A stretch of DNA of 64,000 bases from Steinernema hermaphroditum (taxonomy: Eukaryota; Nematoda; Chromadorea; Rhabditida; Steinernematidae): assembly GCA_030435675.1 (NCBI GenBank), contig CM059623.1:1-64000 (forward strand), in the 5' to 3' direction. The position numbers and the translations under genes are program-made. Under the pieces are notes generated by a model. It ran no database searches, was not told the origin of the DNA, and saw only the letters and a program-made list of their open reading frames with translations. Positions 12,701 to 26,167 of this stretch are shown here, piece by piece. Positions within the stretch are counted from its first letter, which is position 1. Each line of letters opens with the position of its first letter.

Positions 12701-14591
12701 GAGGGTCAGATGCAGAGCTTTTGGTATGAGCAAGGGCCCTGCTGTCTCGAATTGAAAGTTTTGCAGGAAACTAAGATAGTCCACAGGAAATGCAACGAGA
12801 ATAGGCGCGTTCGATCAGGCTCGTGCAGTTCTACAAGATACAATCATAAAAATGCTACGGTACTTTGGAGCGGGAGGGTCAGATGCAGAGCTCTTTGTAT
12901 GAGCAAGGACCCTGCTGTCTCGAATTGAAAGTTTTGCAGGAAACTAAGATAGTCCACAGTAAATGCAACGGGAATAGGCGCGTACGATCAGGCTCGTGCA
13001 GTTCTACAAGATCCAATCATAAAAATGCTATGGTACTTTGGAGCAGGAGGGTCAGATGCAGAGCTTTTGGTATGAGCAAGGGCCCTGCTGTCTCGAATTG
13101 AAAGTTTTGCAGGAAACTAAGATAGTCCACAGGAAATCCAACAAGAGTAGGCGCGTTCGATCAGGCTCGTGCAGTTCTACAAGATCCAATCATAAAAATG
13201 ATATGGTACTTTGGAGCAGGAGGGTCAGATGCAGAGCTTTTGGTATGAGCAAGGGCCCTGCTGTCTCGAATTGAAAGTTTTGCAGGAAACTAAGATAGTC
13301 CACAGGAAATCCAACGAGAATAGGCGCGTTCGATCAGGCTCGTGCAGTTCTACAAGATACAATCATAAAAATGCTACGGTACTTTGGAGCAGGAGGGTCA
13401 GATGCAGAGCTTTTGGTATGAGCAAGGGCCCTGCTGTCTCGAATTGAAAGTTTTGCAGGAAACTAAGATAGTCCGCAGGAAATCCAACGAGAGTAGGCGC
13501 GTTCGATCAGGCTCGTGCAGTTCTACAAGATCCAATCATAAAAATATATGGTACTTTGGAGCAGGAGGGGTCAGATGCATAACTCTTGGTATGAGCAAGG
13601 CCCTATCTGTCTCGAATTGAAAGTTTTGCAGGAAACTAAGATAGTCCACAGGAAATGCAACGAGAATAGGCGCGTTCGATCAGGCTCGTGCAGTTCTACA
13701 AGATACAATCATAAAAATGCTACGGTACTTTGGAGCGGGAGGGTCAGATGCAGAGCTCTTTGTATGAGCAAGGACCCTGCTGTCTCGAATTGAAAGTTTT
13801 GCAGGAAACTAAGATAGTCCACAGTAAATGCAACGAGAATAGGCGCGTACGATCAGGCTCGTGCAGTTCTACAAGATCCAATCATAAAAATGCTATGGTA
13901 CTTTGGAGCAGGAGGGTCAGATGCAGAGCTTTTGGTATGAGCAAGGGCCCTGCTGTCTCGAATTGAAAGTTTTGCAGGAAACTAAGATAGTCCACAGGAA
14001 ATCCAACAAGAGTAGGCGCGTTCGATCAGGCTCGTGCAGTTCTACAAGATCCAATCATAAAAATGATATGGAACTTTGGAGCAGGAGGGTCAGATGCAGA
14101 GCTTTTGGTATGAGCAAGGGCCCTGCTGTCTCGAATTGAAAGTTTTGCAGGAAACTAAGATAGTCCACAGGAAATCCAACAAGAGTAGGCGCGTTCGATC
14201 AGGCTCGTGCAGTTCTACAAGATCCAATCATAAAAATGATATGGAACTTTGGAGCAGGAGGGTCAGATGCAGAGCTTTTGGTATGAGCAAGGGCCCTGCT
14301 GTCTCGAATTGAAAGTTTTGCAGGAAACTAAGATAGTCCACAGGAAATCCAACAAGAGTAGGCGCGTTCGATCAGGCTCGTGCAGTTCTACAAGATCCAA
14401 TCATAAAAATGATATGGTACTTTGGAGCAGGAGGGTCAGATGCAGAGCTTTTGGTATGAGCAAGGGCCCTGCTGTCTCGAATTGAAAGTTTTGCAGGAAA
14501 CTAAGATAGTCCGCAGGAAATCCAACGAGAGTAGGCGCGTTCGATCAGGCTCGTGCAGTTCTACAAGATCCAATCATAAAAATTATGTACT
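9752..14591 (+). repeat. Duplicated block 9,752-10,616 and 13,730-14,591 (23 monomers apart)
   Basis: Five consecutive monomers at 9,752-10,616 share order and private variants with those at 13,730-14,591, with an offset of 3,978 bp (23 monomers minus 1 bp). The diagnostic variant is gatatggaactttgg instead of gatatggtactttgg. It occurs in two successive monomers of each copy (10,088 and 10,261; 14,066 and 14,239). The interval between the copies also contains monomers with a distinct left end, gcggaggggtcagatgcataactc. Confidence 0.85.
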
Positions 14592-17359
14592 TTGGAGCGG
14601 AGGGGTCAGATGCATAACTCTTTGTATGAGCAAGGGCCCTGCTGTCTCGAATTGAAAGTTTTGCAGGAAACTAAGATAGTCCACAGGAAATCCAACAAGA
14701 GTAGGCGCGTTCGATCAGGCTCGTGCAGTTCTACAAGATCCAATCATAAAAATGATATGGTACTTTGGAGCAGGAGGGTCAGATGCAGAGCTCTTGGTAT
14801 GAGCAAGGGTCCTGCTGTCTCGAATTGAAAGTTTTGCAGGAAACTAAGATAGTCCACAGTAATCCCAACGGGAATAGGCGCGTTCGATCAGGCTCGTGCA
14901 GTTCTATAAGATCCAATCATAAAAATGATATGGTACTTTGGAGCAGGAGGGTCAGATGCACAGCTTTTGGTATGAGCAAGGGCCCTGCTGTCTCGAATTG
15001 AAAGTTTTGCAGGAAACTAAGATAGTCCACAGGAAATGCAACGAGAATAGGCGCGTTCGATCAGGCTCGTGCAGTTCTACAAGATACAATCATAAAAATG
15101 CTACGGTACTTTGGAGCGGGAGGGTCAGATGCAGAGCTCTTTGTATGAGCAAGGACCCTGCTGTCTCGAATTGAAAGTTTTGCAGGAAACTAAGATAGTC
15201 CACAGGAAATCCAACGAGAGTAGGCGCGTTCGATCAGGCTCGTGCAGTTCTACAAGATCCAATCATAAAAATGATATGGTACTTTGGAGCGGAGGGGTCA
15301 GATGCATAACTCTTTGTATGAGCAAGGGCCCTGCTGTCTCGAATTGAAAGTTTTGCAGGAAACTAAGATAGTCCACAGGAAATCCAACAAGAGTAGGCGC
15401 GTTCGATCAGGCTCGTGCAGTTCTACAAGATCCAATCATAAAAATGATATGGTACTTTGGAGCAGGAGGGTCAGATGCAGAGCTCTTGGTATGAGCAAGG
15501 GCCCTGCTGTCTCGAATTGAAAGTTTTGCAGGAAACTAAGATAGTCCACAGTAATCCCAACGGGAATAGGCGCGTTCGATCAGGCTCGTGCAGTTCTACA
15601 AGATCCAATCATAAAAATATATGGTACTTTGGAGCAGGAGGGGTCAGATGCATAACTCTTTGTATGAGCAAGGGCCCTGCTGTCTCGAATTGAAAGTTTT
15701 GCAGGAAACTAAGATAGTCCACAGGAAATCCAACAAGAGTAGGCGCGTTCGATCAGGCTCGTGCAGTTCTACAAGATCCAATCATAAAAATGATATGGTA
15801 CTTTGGAGCAGGAGGGTCAGATGCAGAGCTCTTGGTATGAGCAAGGGTCCTGCTGTCTCGAATTGAAAGTTTTGCAGGAAACTAAGATAGTCCACAGTAA
15901 TCCCAACGGGAATAGGCGCGTTCGATCAGGCTCGTGCAGTTCTATAAGATCCAATCATAAAAATGATATGGTACTTTGGAGCAGGAGGGTCAGATGCAGA
16001 GCTTTTGGTATGAGCAAGGGCCCTGCTGTCTCGAATTGAAAGTTTTGCAGGAAACTAAGATAGTCCACAGGAAATGCAACGAGAATAGGCGCGTTCGATC
16101 AGGCTCGTGCAGTTCTACAAGATACAATCATAAAAATGCTACGGTACTTTGGAGCGGGAGGGTCAGATGCAGAGCTCTTTGTATGAGCAAGGACCCTGCT
16201 GTCTCGAATTGAAAGTTTTGCAGGAAACTAAGATAGTCCACAGTAAATGCAACGAGAATAGGCGCGTACGATCAGGCTCGTGCAGTTCTACAAGATACAA
16301 TCATAAAAATGCTATGGTACTTTGGAGCAGGAGGGTCAGATGCAGAGCTTTTGGTATGAGCAAGGGCCCTGCTGTCTCGAATTGAAAGTTTTGCAGGAAA
16401 CTAAGATAGTCCACAGTAATCCCAACGGGAATAGGCGCGTTCGATCAGGCTCGTGCAGTTCTATAAGATCCAATCATAAAAATGATATGGTACTTTGGAG
16501 CAGGAGGGTCAGATGCAGAGCTTTTGGTATGAGCAAGGGCCCTGCTGTCTCGAATTGAAAGTTTTGCAGGAAACTAAGATAGTCCACAGGAAATGCAACG
16601 AGAATAGGCGCGTTCGATCAGGCTCGTGCAGTTCTACAAGATCCAATCATAAAAATGCTATGGTACTTTGGAGCAGGAGGGTCAGATGCAGAGCTTTTGG
16701 TATGAGCAAGGGCCCTGCTGTCTCGAATTGAAAGTTTTGCAGGAAACTAAGATAGTCCACAGTAATCCCAACGGGAATAGGCGCGTTCGATCAGGCTCGT
16801 GCAGTTCTATAAGATCCAATCATAAAAATGCTACGGTACTTTGGAGCGGGAGGGTCAGATGCAGAGCTCTTTGTATGAGCAAGGACCCTGCTGTCTCGAA
16901 TTGAAAGTTTTGCAGGAAACTAAGATAGTCCACAGTAAATGCAACGAGAATAGGCGCGTACGATCAGGCTCGTGCAGTTCTACAAGATCCAATCATAAAA
17001 ATGCTATGGTACTTTGGAGCAGGAGGGTCAGATGCAGAGCTTTTGGTATGAGCAAGGGCCCTGCTGTCTCGAATTGAAAGTTTTGCAGGAAACTAAGATA
17101 GTCCACAGGAAATCCAACAAGAGTAGGCGCGTTCGATCAGGCTCGTGCAGTTCTACAAGATCCAATCATAAAAATGATGTGGTACTTTGGAGCAGGAGGG
17201 TCAGATGCAGAGCTCTTGGTATGAGCAAGGGCCCTGCTGTCTCGAATTGAAAGTTTTGCAGGAAACTAAGATAGTCCACAGGAAATCCAACGAGAGTAGG
17301 CGCGTTCGATCAGGCTCGTGCAGTTCTATAAGATCCAATCATAAAAATGATATGGTACT

Positions 17360-20300
17360 TTGGAGCAGGAGGGTCAGATGCAGAGCTTTTGGTATGAGCA
17401 AGGGCCCTGCTGTCTCGAATTGAAAGTTTTGCAGGAAACTAAGATAGTCCACAGTAATCCCAACGGGAATAGGCGCGTTCGATCAGGCTCGTGCAGTTCT
17501 ATAAGATCCAATCATAAAAATGATATGGTACTTTGGAGCAGGAGGGTCAGATGCAGAGCTTTTGGTATGAGCAAGGGCCCTGCTGTCTCGAATTGAAAGT
17601 TTTGCAGGAAACTAAGATAGTCCACAGTAAATGCAACGAGAATAGGCGCGTACGATCAGGCTCGTGCAGTTCTACAAGATCCAATCATAAAAATGCTATG
17701 GTACTTTGGAGCAGGAGGGTCAGATGCAGAGCTTTTGGTATGAGCAAGGGCCCTGCTGTCTCGAATTGAAAGTTTTGCAGGAAACTAAGATAGTCCACAG
17801 TAATCCCAACGGGAATAGGCGCGTTCGATCAGGCTCGTGCAGTTCTATAAGATCCAATCATAAAAATGATATGGTACTTTGGAGCAGGAGGGTCAGATGC
17901 AGAGCTTTTGGTATGAGCAAGGGCCCTGCTGTCTCGAATTGAAAGTTTTGCAGGAAACTAAGATAGTCCACAGTAATCCCAACGGGAATAGGCGCGTTCG
18001 ATCAGGCTCGTGCAGTTCTATAAGATCCAATCATAAAAATGATATGGTACTTTGGAGCAGGAGGGTCAGATGCAGAGCTTTTGGTATGAGCAAGGGCCCT
18101 GCTGTCTCGAATTGAAAGTTTTGCAGGAAACTAAGATAGTCCACAGGAAATGCAACGAGAATAGGCGCGTTCGATCAGGCTCGTGCAGTTCTACAAGATA
18201 CAATCATAAAAATGCTACGGTACTTTGGAGCGGGAGGGTCAGATGCAGAGCTCTTTGTATGAGCAAGGACCCTGCTGTCTCGAATTGAAAGTTTTGCAGG
18301 AAACTAAGATAGTCCACAGTAAATGCAACGAGAATAGGCGCGTACGATCAGGCTCGTGCAGTTCTACAAGATCCAATCATAAAAATGCTATGGTACTTTG
18401 GAGCAGGAGGGTCAGATGCAGAGCTTTTGGTATGAGCAAGGGCCCTGCTGTCTCGAATTGAAAGTTTTGCAGGAAACTAAGATAGTCCACAGTAATCCCA
18501 ACGGGAATAGGCGCGTTCGATCAGGCTCGTGCAGTTCTATAAGATCCAATCATAAAAATGATATGGTACTTTGGAGCAGGAGGGTCAGATGCAGAGCTTT
18601 TGGTATGAGCAAGGGCCCTGCTGTCTCGAATTGAAAGTTTTGCAGGAAACTAAGATAGTCCACAGGAAATCCAACAAGAGTAGGCGCGTTCGATCAGGCT
18701 CGTGCAGTTCTACAAGATCCAATCATAAAAATGATGTGGTACTTTGGAGCAGGAGGGTCAGATGCAGAGCTCTTGGTATGAGCAAGGGCCCTGCTGTCTC
18801 GAATTGAAAGTTTTGCAGGAAACTAAGATAGTCCGCAGGAAATCCAACGAGAGTAGGCGCGTTCGATCAGGCTCGTGCAGTTCTACAAGATCCAATCATA
18901 AAAATATATTACTTTGGAGCGGAGGGGTCAGATGCATAACTCTTTGTATGAGCAAGGGCCCTGCTGTCTCGAATTGAAAGTTTTGCAGGAAACTAAAATA
19001 GTCCACAGTAATCCCAACGGGAATAGGCGCGTTCGATCAGGCTCGTGCAGTTCTATAAGATCCAATCATAAAAATGATATGGTACTTTGGAGCAGGAGGG
19101 TCAGATGCAGAGCTTTTGGTATGAGCAAGGGCCCTGCTGTCTCGAATTGAAAGTTTTGCAGGAAACTAAGATAGTCCACAGTAATCCCAACGGGAATAGG
19201 CGCGTTCGATCAGGCTCGTGCAGTTCTATAAGATCCAATCATAAAAATGATATGGTACTTTGGAGCAGGAGGGTCAGATGCAGAGCTTTTGGTATGAGCA
19301 AGGGCCCTGCTGTCTCGAATTGAAAGTTTTGCAGGAAACTAAGATAGTCCACAGTAATCCCAACGGGAATAGGCGCGTTCGATCAGGCTCGTGCAGTTCT
19401 ATAAGATCCAATCATAAAAATGATATGGTACTTTGGAGCAGGAGGGTCAGATGCAGAGCTTTTGGTATGAGCAAGGGCCCTGCTGTCTCGAATTGAAAGT
19501 TTTGCAGGAAACTAAGATAGTCCACAGTAAATGCAACGAGAATAGGCGCGTACGATCAGGCTCGTGCAGTTCTACAAGATACAATCATAAAAATGCTATG
19601 GTACTTTGGAGCAGGAGGGTCAGATGCAGAGCTTTTGGTATGAGCAAGGGCCCTGCTGTCTCGAATTGAAAGTTTTGCAGGAAACTAAGATAGTCCACAG
19701 TAATCCCAACGGGAATAGGCGCGTTCGATCAGGCTCGTGCAGTTCTATAAGATCCAATCATAAAAATGATATGGTACTTTGGAGCAGGAGGGTCAGATGC
19801 AGAGCTTTTGGTATGAGCAAGGGCCCTGCTGTCTCGAATTGAAAGTTTTGCAGGAAACTAAGATAGTCCACAGTAATCCCAACGGGAATAGGCGCGTTCG
19901 ATCAGGCTCGTGCAGTTCTATAAGATCCAATCATAAAAATGATATGGTACTTTGGAGCAGGAGGGTCAGATGCAGAGCTTTTGGTATGAGCAAGGGCCCT
20001 GCTGTCTCGAATTGAAAGTTTTGCAGGAAACTAAGATAGTCCACAGGAAATGCAACGAGAATAGGCGCGTTCGATCAGGCTCGTGCAGTTCTACAAGATA
20101 CAATCATAAAAATGCTACGGTACTTTGGAGCGGGAGGGTCAGATGCAGAGCTCTTTGTATGAGCAAGGACCCTGCTGTCTCGAATTGAAAGTTTTGCAGG
20201 AAACTAAGATAGTCCACAGTAAATGCAACGAGAATAGGCGCGTACGATCAGGCTCGTGCAGTTCTACAAGATCCAATCATAAAAATGCTATGGTACTTTG

Positions 20301-21161
20301 GAGCAGGAGGGTCAGATGCAGAGCTTTTGGTATGAGCAAGGGCCCTGCTGTCTCGAATTGAAAGTTTTGCAGGAAACTAAGATAGTCCACAGTAATCCCA
20401 ACGGGAATAGGCGCGTTCGATCAGGCTCGTGCAGTTCTATAAGATCCAATCATAAAAATGATATGGTACTTTGGAGCAGGAGGGTCAGATGCAGAGCTTT
20501 TGGTATGAGCAAGGGCCCTGCTGTCTCGAATTGAAAGTTTTGCAGGAAACTAAGATAGTCCACAGGAAATCCAACAAGAGTAGGCGCGTTCGATCAGGCT
20601 CGTGCAGTTCTACAAGATCCAATCATAAAAATGATGTGGTACTTTGGAGCAGGAGGGTCAGATGCAGAGCTCTTGGTATGAGCAAGGGCCCTGCTGTCTC
20701 GAATTGAAAGTTTTGCAGGAAACTAAGATAGTCCGCAGGAAATCCAACGAGAGTAGGCGCGTTCGATCAGGCTCGTGCAGTTCTACAAGATCCAATCATA
20801 AAAATATATGGTACTTTGGAGCGGAGGGGTCAGATGCATAACTCTTTGTATGAGCAAGGGCCCTGCTGTCTCGAATTGAAAGTTTTGCAGGAAACTAAAA
20901 TAGTCCACAGTAATCCCAACGGGAATAGGCGCGTTCGATCAGGCTCGTGCAGTTCTATAAGATCCAATCATAAAAATGATATGGTACTTTGGAGCAGGAG
21001 GGTCAGATGCAGAGCTTTTGGTATGAGCAAGGGCCCTGCTGTCTCGAATTGAAAGTTTTGCAGGAAACTAAGATAGTCCACAGTAATCCCAACGGGAATA
21101 GGCGCGTTCGATCAGGCTCGTGCAGTTCTATAAGATCCAATCATAAAAATGATATGGTACT
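17360..21161 (+). repeat. Tandem 11-monomer higher-order repeat, period about 1,900 bp
   Basis: Monomers at 17,360-19,259 recur in the same order at 19,260-21,161. The spacing is 1,900 bp, which is eleven monomers minus 3 bp of indels. The rare substitution gaaactaaaatag (usual gaaactaagatag) follows the short-junction monomer in both copies (18,990 and 20,891). It appears a third time at 22,101, so part of the unit was copied again. Confidence 0.85.
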
Positions 21162-22330
21162 TTGGAGCAGGAGGGTCAGATGCAGAGCTCTTTGTATGAG
21201 CAAGGACCCTGCTGTCTCGAATTGAAAGTTTTGCAGGAAACTAAGATAGTCCACAGTAATCCCAACGGGAATAGGCGCGTTCGATCAGGCTCGTGCAGTT
21301 CTATAAGATCCAATCATAAAAATGATATGGTACTTTGGAGCAGGAGGGTCAGATGCAGAGCTCTTTGTATGAGCAAGGACCCTGCTGTCTCGAATTGAAA
21401 GTTTTGCAGGAAACTAAGATAGTCCACAGGAAATGCAACGAGAATAGGCGCGTTCGATCAGGCTCGTGCAGTTCTACAAGATACAATCATAAAAATGCTA
21501 CGGTACTTTGGAGCGGGAGGGTCAGATGCAGAGCTCTTTGTATGAGCAAGGACCCTGCTGTCTCGAATTGAAAGTTTTGCAGGAAACTAAGATAGTCCAC
21601 AGTAAATGCAACGAGAATAGGCGCGTACGATCAGGCTCGTGCAGTTCTACAAGATCCAATCATAAAAATGCTATGGTACTTTGGAGCAGGAGGGTCAGAT
21701 GCAGAGCTTTTGGTATGAGCAAGGGCCCTGCTGTCTCGAATTGAAAGTTTTGCAGGAAACTAAGATAGTCCACAGGAAATCCAACAAGAGTAGGCGCGTT
21801 CGATCAGGCTCGTGCAGTTCTACAAGATCCAATCATAAAAATGATGTGGTACTTTGGAGCAGGAGGGTCAGATGCAGAGCTCTTGGTATGAGCAAGGGCC
21901 CTGCTGTCTCGAATTGAAAGTTTTGCAGGAAACTAAGATAGTCCGCAGGAAATCCAACGAGAGTAGGCGCGTTCGATCAGGCTCGTGCAGTTCTACAAGA
22001 TCCAATCATAAAAATTATGGTACTTTGGAGCGGAGGGGTCAGATGCATAACTCTTTGTATGAGCAAGGGCCCTGCTGTCTCGAATTGAAAGTTTTGCAGG
22101 AAACTAAAATAGTCCACAGTAATCCCAACGGGAATAGGCGCGTTCGATCAGGCTCGTGCAGTTCTATAAGATCCAATCATAAAAATGATATGGTACTTTG
22201 TAGCAGGAGGGTCAGATGCAGAGCTTTTGGTATGAGCAAGGGCCCTGCTGTCTCGAATTGAAAGTTTTGCAGGAAACTAAGATAGTCCACAGGAAATCCA
22301 ACAAGAGTAGGCGCGTTCGATCAGGGTCGT

Positions 22331-22344
22331 GCAGTTCGCAGTTC
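22331..22344 (+). repeat. 7-bp tandem duplication inside one monomer
   Basis: gcagttc is duplicated in tandem, making this monomer 180 bp. It is the only copy with this length in the window and has not spread to its neighbours. Confidence 0.95.
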
Positions 22345-22550
22345 TACAAGATCCAATCATAAAAATGATGTGGTACTTTGGAGCAGGAGGGTCAGATGCA
22401 GAGCTCTTGGTATGAGCAAGGGCCCTGCTGTCTCGAATTGAAAGTTTTGCTGGAAACTAAGATAGTCCACAGTAATCCCAACGGGAATAGGCGCGTTCGA
22501 TCAGGCTCGTGCAGTTCTATAAGATCCAATCATAAAAATGATATGGTACT

Positions 22551-22775
22551 TTGGAGCAGGAGGGTCAGATGCAGAGCTCTTGGTATGAGCAAGGGCCCTG
22601 CTGTCTCGAATTGAAAGTTTTGCAGGAAACTAAGATAGTCCACAGGAAATGCAACGAGAATAGGCGCGTTCGATCAGGCTCGTGCAGTTCTACAAGATCC
22701 AATCATAAAAATTGGAGCGGAGGGGTCAGATGCAGAGCTTTTGGTATGAGCAAGGGCCCTGCTGTCTCGAATTGA
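22551..22775 (+). repeat. 161-bp monomer with a 12-bp deletion
   Basis: Twelve bases between aaaaat and tggagc (consensus gatatggtactt or its variant) are missing, with the junction at about 22,712. The downstream unit also carries gcggaggggtc. The same linked pair is seen at 42,966, 47,452, 48,478 and 49,850, so all five probably descend from one event. Confidence 0.9.
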
Positions 22776-24095
22776 AAGTTTTGCAGGAAACTAAGATAGT
22801 CCACAGGAAATGCAACGAGAATATGCGCGTACGATCAGGCTCGTGCAGTTCTACAAGATCCAATCATAAAAATGCTATGGTACTTTGGAGCAGGAGGGTC
22901 AGATGCAGAGCTTTTGGTATGAGCAAGGGCCCTGCTGTCTCGAATTGAAAGTTTTGCAGGAAACTAAGATAGTCCACAGGAAATCCAACAAGAGTAGGCG
23001 CGTTCGATCAGGCTCGTGCAGTTCTACAAGATACAATCATAAAAATGCTACGGTACTTTGGAGCGGGAGGGTCAGATGCAGAGCTCTTTGTATGAGCAAG
23101 GACCCTGCTGTCTCGAATTGAAAGTTTTGCAGGAAACTAAGATAGTCCACAGTAATCCCAACGGGAATAGGCGCGTTCGATCAGGCTCGTGCAGTTCTAC
23201 AAGATACAATCATAAAAATGCTACGGTACTTTGGAGCGGGAGGGTCAGATGCAGAGCTCTTTGTATGAGCAAGGACCCTGCTGTCTCGAATTGAAAGTTT
23301 TGCAGGAAACTAAGATAGTCCACAGTAATCCCAACGGGAATAGGCGCGTTCGATCAGGCTCGTGCAGTTCTATAAGATCCAATCATAAAAATGATATGGT
23401 ACTTTGGAGCAGGAGGGTCAGATGCAGAGCTTTTGGTATGAGCAAGGGCCCTGCTGTCTCGAATTGAAAGTTTTGCAGGAAACTAAGATAGTCCACAGGA
23501 AATCCAACAAGAGTAGGCGCGTTCGATCAGGCTCGTGCAGTTCTACAAGATACAATCATAAAAATGCTACGGTACTTTGGAGCGGGAGGGTCAGATGCAG
23601 AGCTCTTTGTATGAGCAAGGACCCTGCTGTCTCGAATTGAAAGTTTTGCAGGAAACTAAGATAGTCCACAGTAAATGCAACAAGAATAGGCGCGTACGAT
23701 CAGCGTCGTGCAGTTCTACAAGATCCAATCATAAAAATGATGTGGTACTTTGGAGCAGGAGGGTCAGATGCAGAGCTCTTGGTATGAGCAAGGGCCCTGC
23801 TGTCTCGAATTGAAAGTTTTGCAGGAAACTAAGATAGTCCACAGTAATCCCAACGGGAATAGGCGCGTTCGATCAGGCTCGTGCAGTTCTATAAGATCCA
23901 ATCATAAAAATGATATGGTACTTTGGAGCAGGAGGGTCAGATGCAGAGCTTTTGGTATGAGCAAGGGCCCTGCTGTCTCGAATTGAAAGTTTTGCAGGAA
24001 ACTAAGATAGTCCACAGTAAATGCAACGAGAATAGGCGCGTACGATCAGGCTCGTGCAGTTCTACAAGATCCAATCATAAAAATGCTATGGTACT

Positions 24096-24441
24096 TTGGA
24101 GCAGGAGGGTCAGATGCAGAGCTTTTGGTATGAGCAAGGGCCCTGCTGTTTCGAATTGAAAGTTTTGCAGGAAACTAAGATAGTCCACAGTAAATGCAAC
24201 GAGAATAGGCGCGTACGATCAGGCTCGTGCAGTTCTACAAGATCCAATCATAAAAATGCTATGGTACTTTGGAGCAGGAGGGTCAGATGCAGAGCTTTTG
24301 GTATGAGCAAGGGCCCTGCTGTTTCGAATTGAAAGTTTTGCAGGAAACTAAGATAGTCCACAGTAAATGCAACGAGAATAGGCGCGTACGATCAGGCTCG
24401 TGCAGTTCTACAAGATCCAATCATAAAAATGCTATGGTACT
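24096..24441 (+). repeat. Two consecutive monomers sharing a private substitution
   Basis: Two neighbouring monomers read ctgctgtttcgaattg instead of ctgctgtctcgaattg, at about 24,145 and 24,318, within the otherwise near-invariant segment. They form a local two-copy duplication of 173 bp. Confidence 0.8.
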
Positions 24442-26167
24442 TTGGAGCAGGAGGGTCAGATGCAGAGCTCTTGGTATGAGCAAGGGCCCTGCTGTCTCGA
24501 ATTGAAAGTTTTGCAGGAAACTAAGATAGTCCACAGTAATCCCAACGGGAATAGGCGCGTTCGATCAGGCTCGTGCAGTTCTATAAGATCCAATCATAAA
24601 AATGATATGGTACTTTGGAGCAGGAGGGTCAGATGCAGAGCTTTTGGTATGAGCAAGGGCCCTGCTGTCTCGAATTGAAAGTTTTGCAGGAAACTAAGAT
24701 AGTCCACAGTAATCCCAACGGGAATAGGCGCGTTCGATCAGGCTCGTGCAGTTCTACAAGATACAATCATAAAAATGCTACGGTACTTTGGAGCGGGAGG
24801 GTCAGATGCAGAGCTCTTTGTATGAGCAAGGACCCTGCTGTCTCGAATTGAAAGTTTTGCAGGAAACTAAGATAGTCCACAGGAAATCCAACAAGAGTAG
24901 GCGCGTTCGATCAGGCTCGTGCAGTTCTACAAGATCCAATCATAAAAATATGGAGCTTGGAGCAGGAGGGTCAGATGCAGAGCTTTTGGTATGAGCAAGG
25001 GCCCTGCTGTCTCGAATTGAAAGTTTTGCAGGAAACTAAGATAGTCCACAGGAAATGCAACGAGAATAGGCGCGTACGATCAGGCTCGTGCAGTTCTACA
25101 AGATCCAATCATAAAAATGCTATGGTACTTTGGAGCAGGAGGGTCAGATGCAGAGCTTTTGGTATGAGCAAGGGCCCTGCTGTCTCGAATTGAAAGTTTC
25201 GCAGGAAACTAAGATAGTCCACAGGAAATCCAACAAGAGTAGGCGCGTTCGATCAGGCTCGTGCAGTTCTACAAGATACAATCATAAAAATGCTACGGTA
25301 CTTTGGAGCGGGAGGGTCAGATGCAGAGCTCTTTGTATGAGCAAGGACCCTGCTGTCTCGAATTGAAAGTTTTGCAGGAAACTCAGATAGTCCACAGTAA
25401 TCCCAACGGGAATAGGCGCGTTCGATCAGGCTCGTGCAGTTCTACAAGATACAATCATAAAAATGCTACGGTACTTTGGAGCGGGAGGGTCAGATGCAGA
25501 GCTCTTTGTATGAGCAAGGACCCTGCTGTCTCGAATTGAAAGTTTTGCAGGAAACTCAGATAGTCCACAGTAATCCCAACGGGAATAGGCGCGTTCGATC
25601 AGGCTCGTGCAGTTCTATAATATCCAATCATAAAAATGATATGGTACTTTGGAGCAGGAGGGTCAGATGCAGAGCTCTTGGTATGAGCAAGGGTCCTGCT
25701 GTCTCGAATTGAAAGTTTTGCAGGAAACTAAGATAGTCCACAGTAATCCCAACGGGAATAGGCGCGTTCGATCAGGCTCGTGCAGTTCTATAAGATCCAA
25801 TCATAAAAATGATATGGTACTTTGGAGCAGGAGGGTCAGATGCAGAGCTTTTGGTATGAGCAAGGGCCCTGCTGTCTCGAATTGAAAGTTTTGCAGGAAA
25901 CTAAGATAGTCCACAGGAAATCCAACAAGAGTAGGCGCGTTCGATCAGGCTCGTGCAGTTCTACAAGATACAATCATAAAAATGCTACGGTACTTTGGAG
26001 CAGGAGGGTCAGATGCAGAGCTTTTGGTATGAGCAAGGGCCCTGCTGTCTCGAATTGAAAGTTTTGCAGGAAACTAAGATAGTCCACAGTAAATCCAACG
26101 AGAATAGGCGCGTACGATCAGGCTCGTGCAGTTCTACAAGATCCAATCATAAAAATGCTATGGTACT

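Larger units (their letters stand above)
10617..22711 (+). repeat. Array segment with the gcggaggggtc / gcataactc monomer subtype
   Basis: In this stretch many monomers read gcggaggggtcagatgcataactc where the usual form is gcaggagggtcagatgcagagctt. The change is linked to small deletions just upstream, around aaaaatgatatggta, for example at 11,298, 11,988, 14,583, 18,905, 20,805 and 22,014. These give 170-172-bp units. The gcataactc form is largely confined to this part of the array. That is expected when a mutant monomer spreads locally by unequal exchange. Confidence 0.8.
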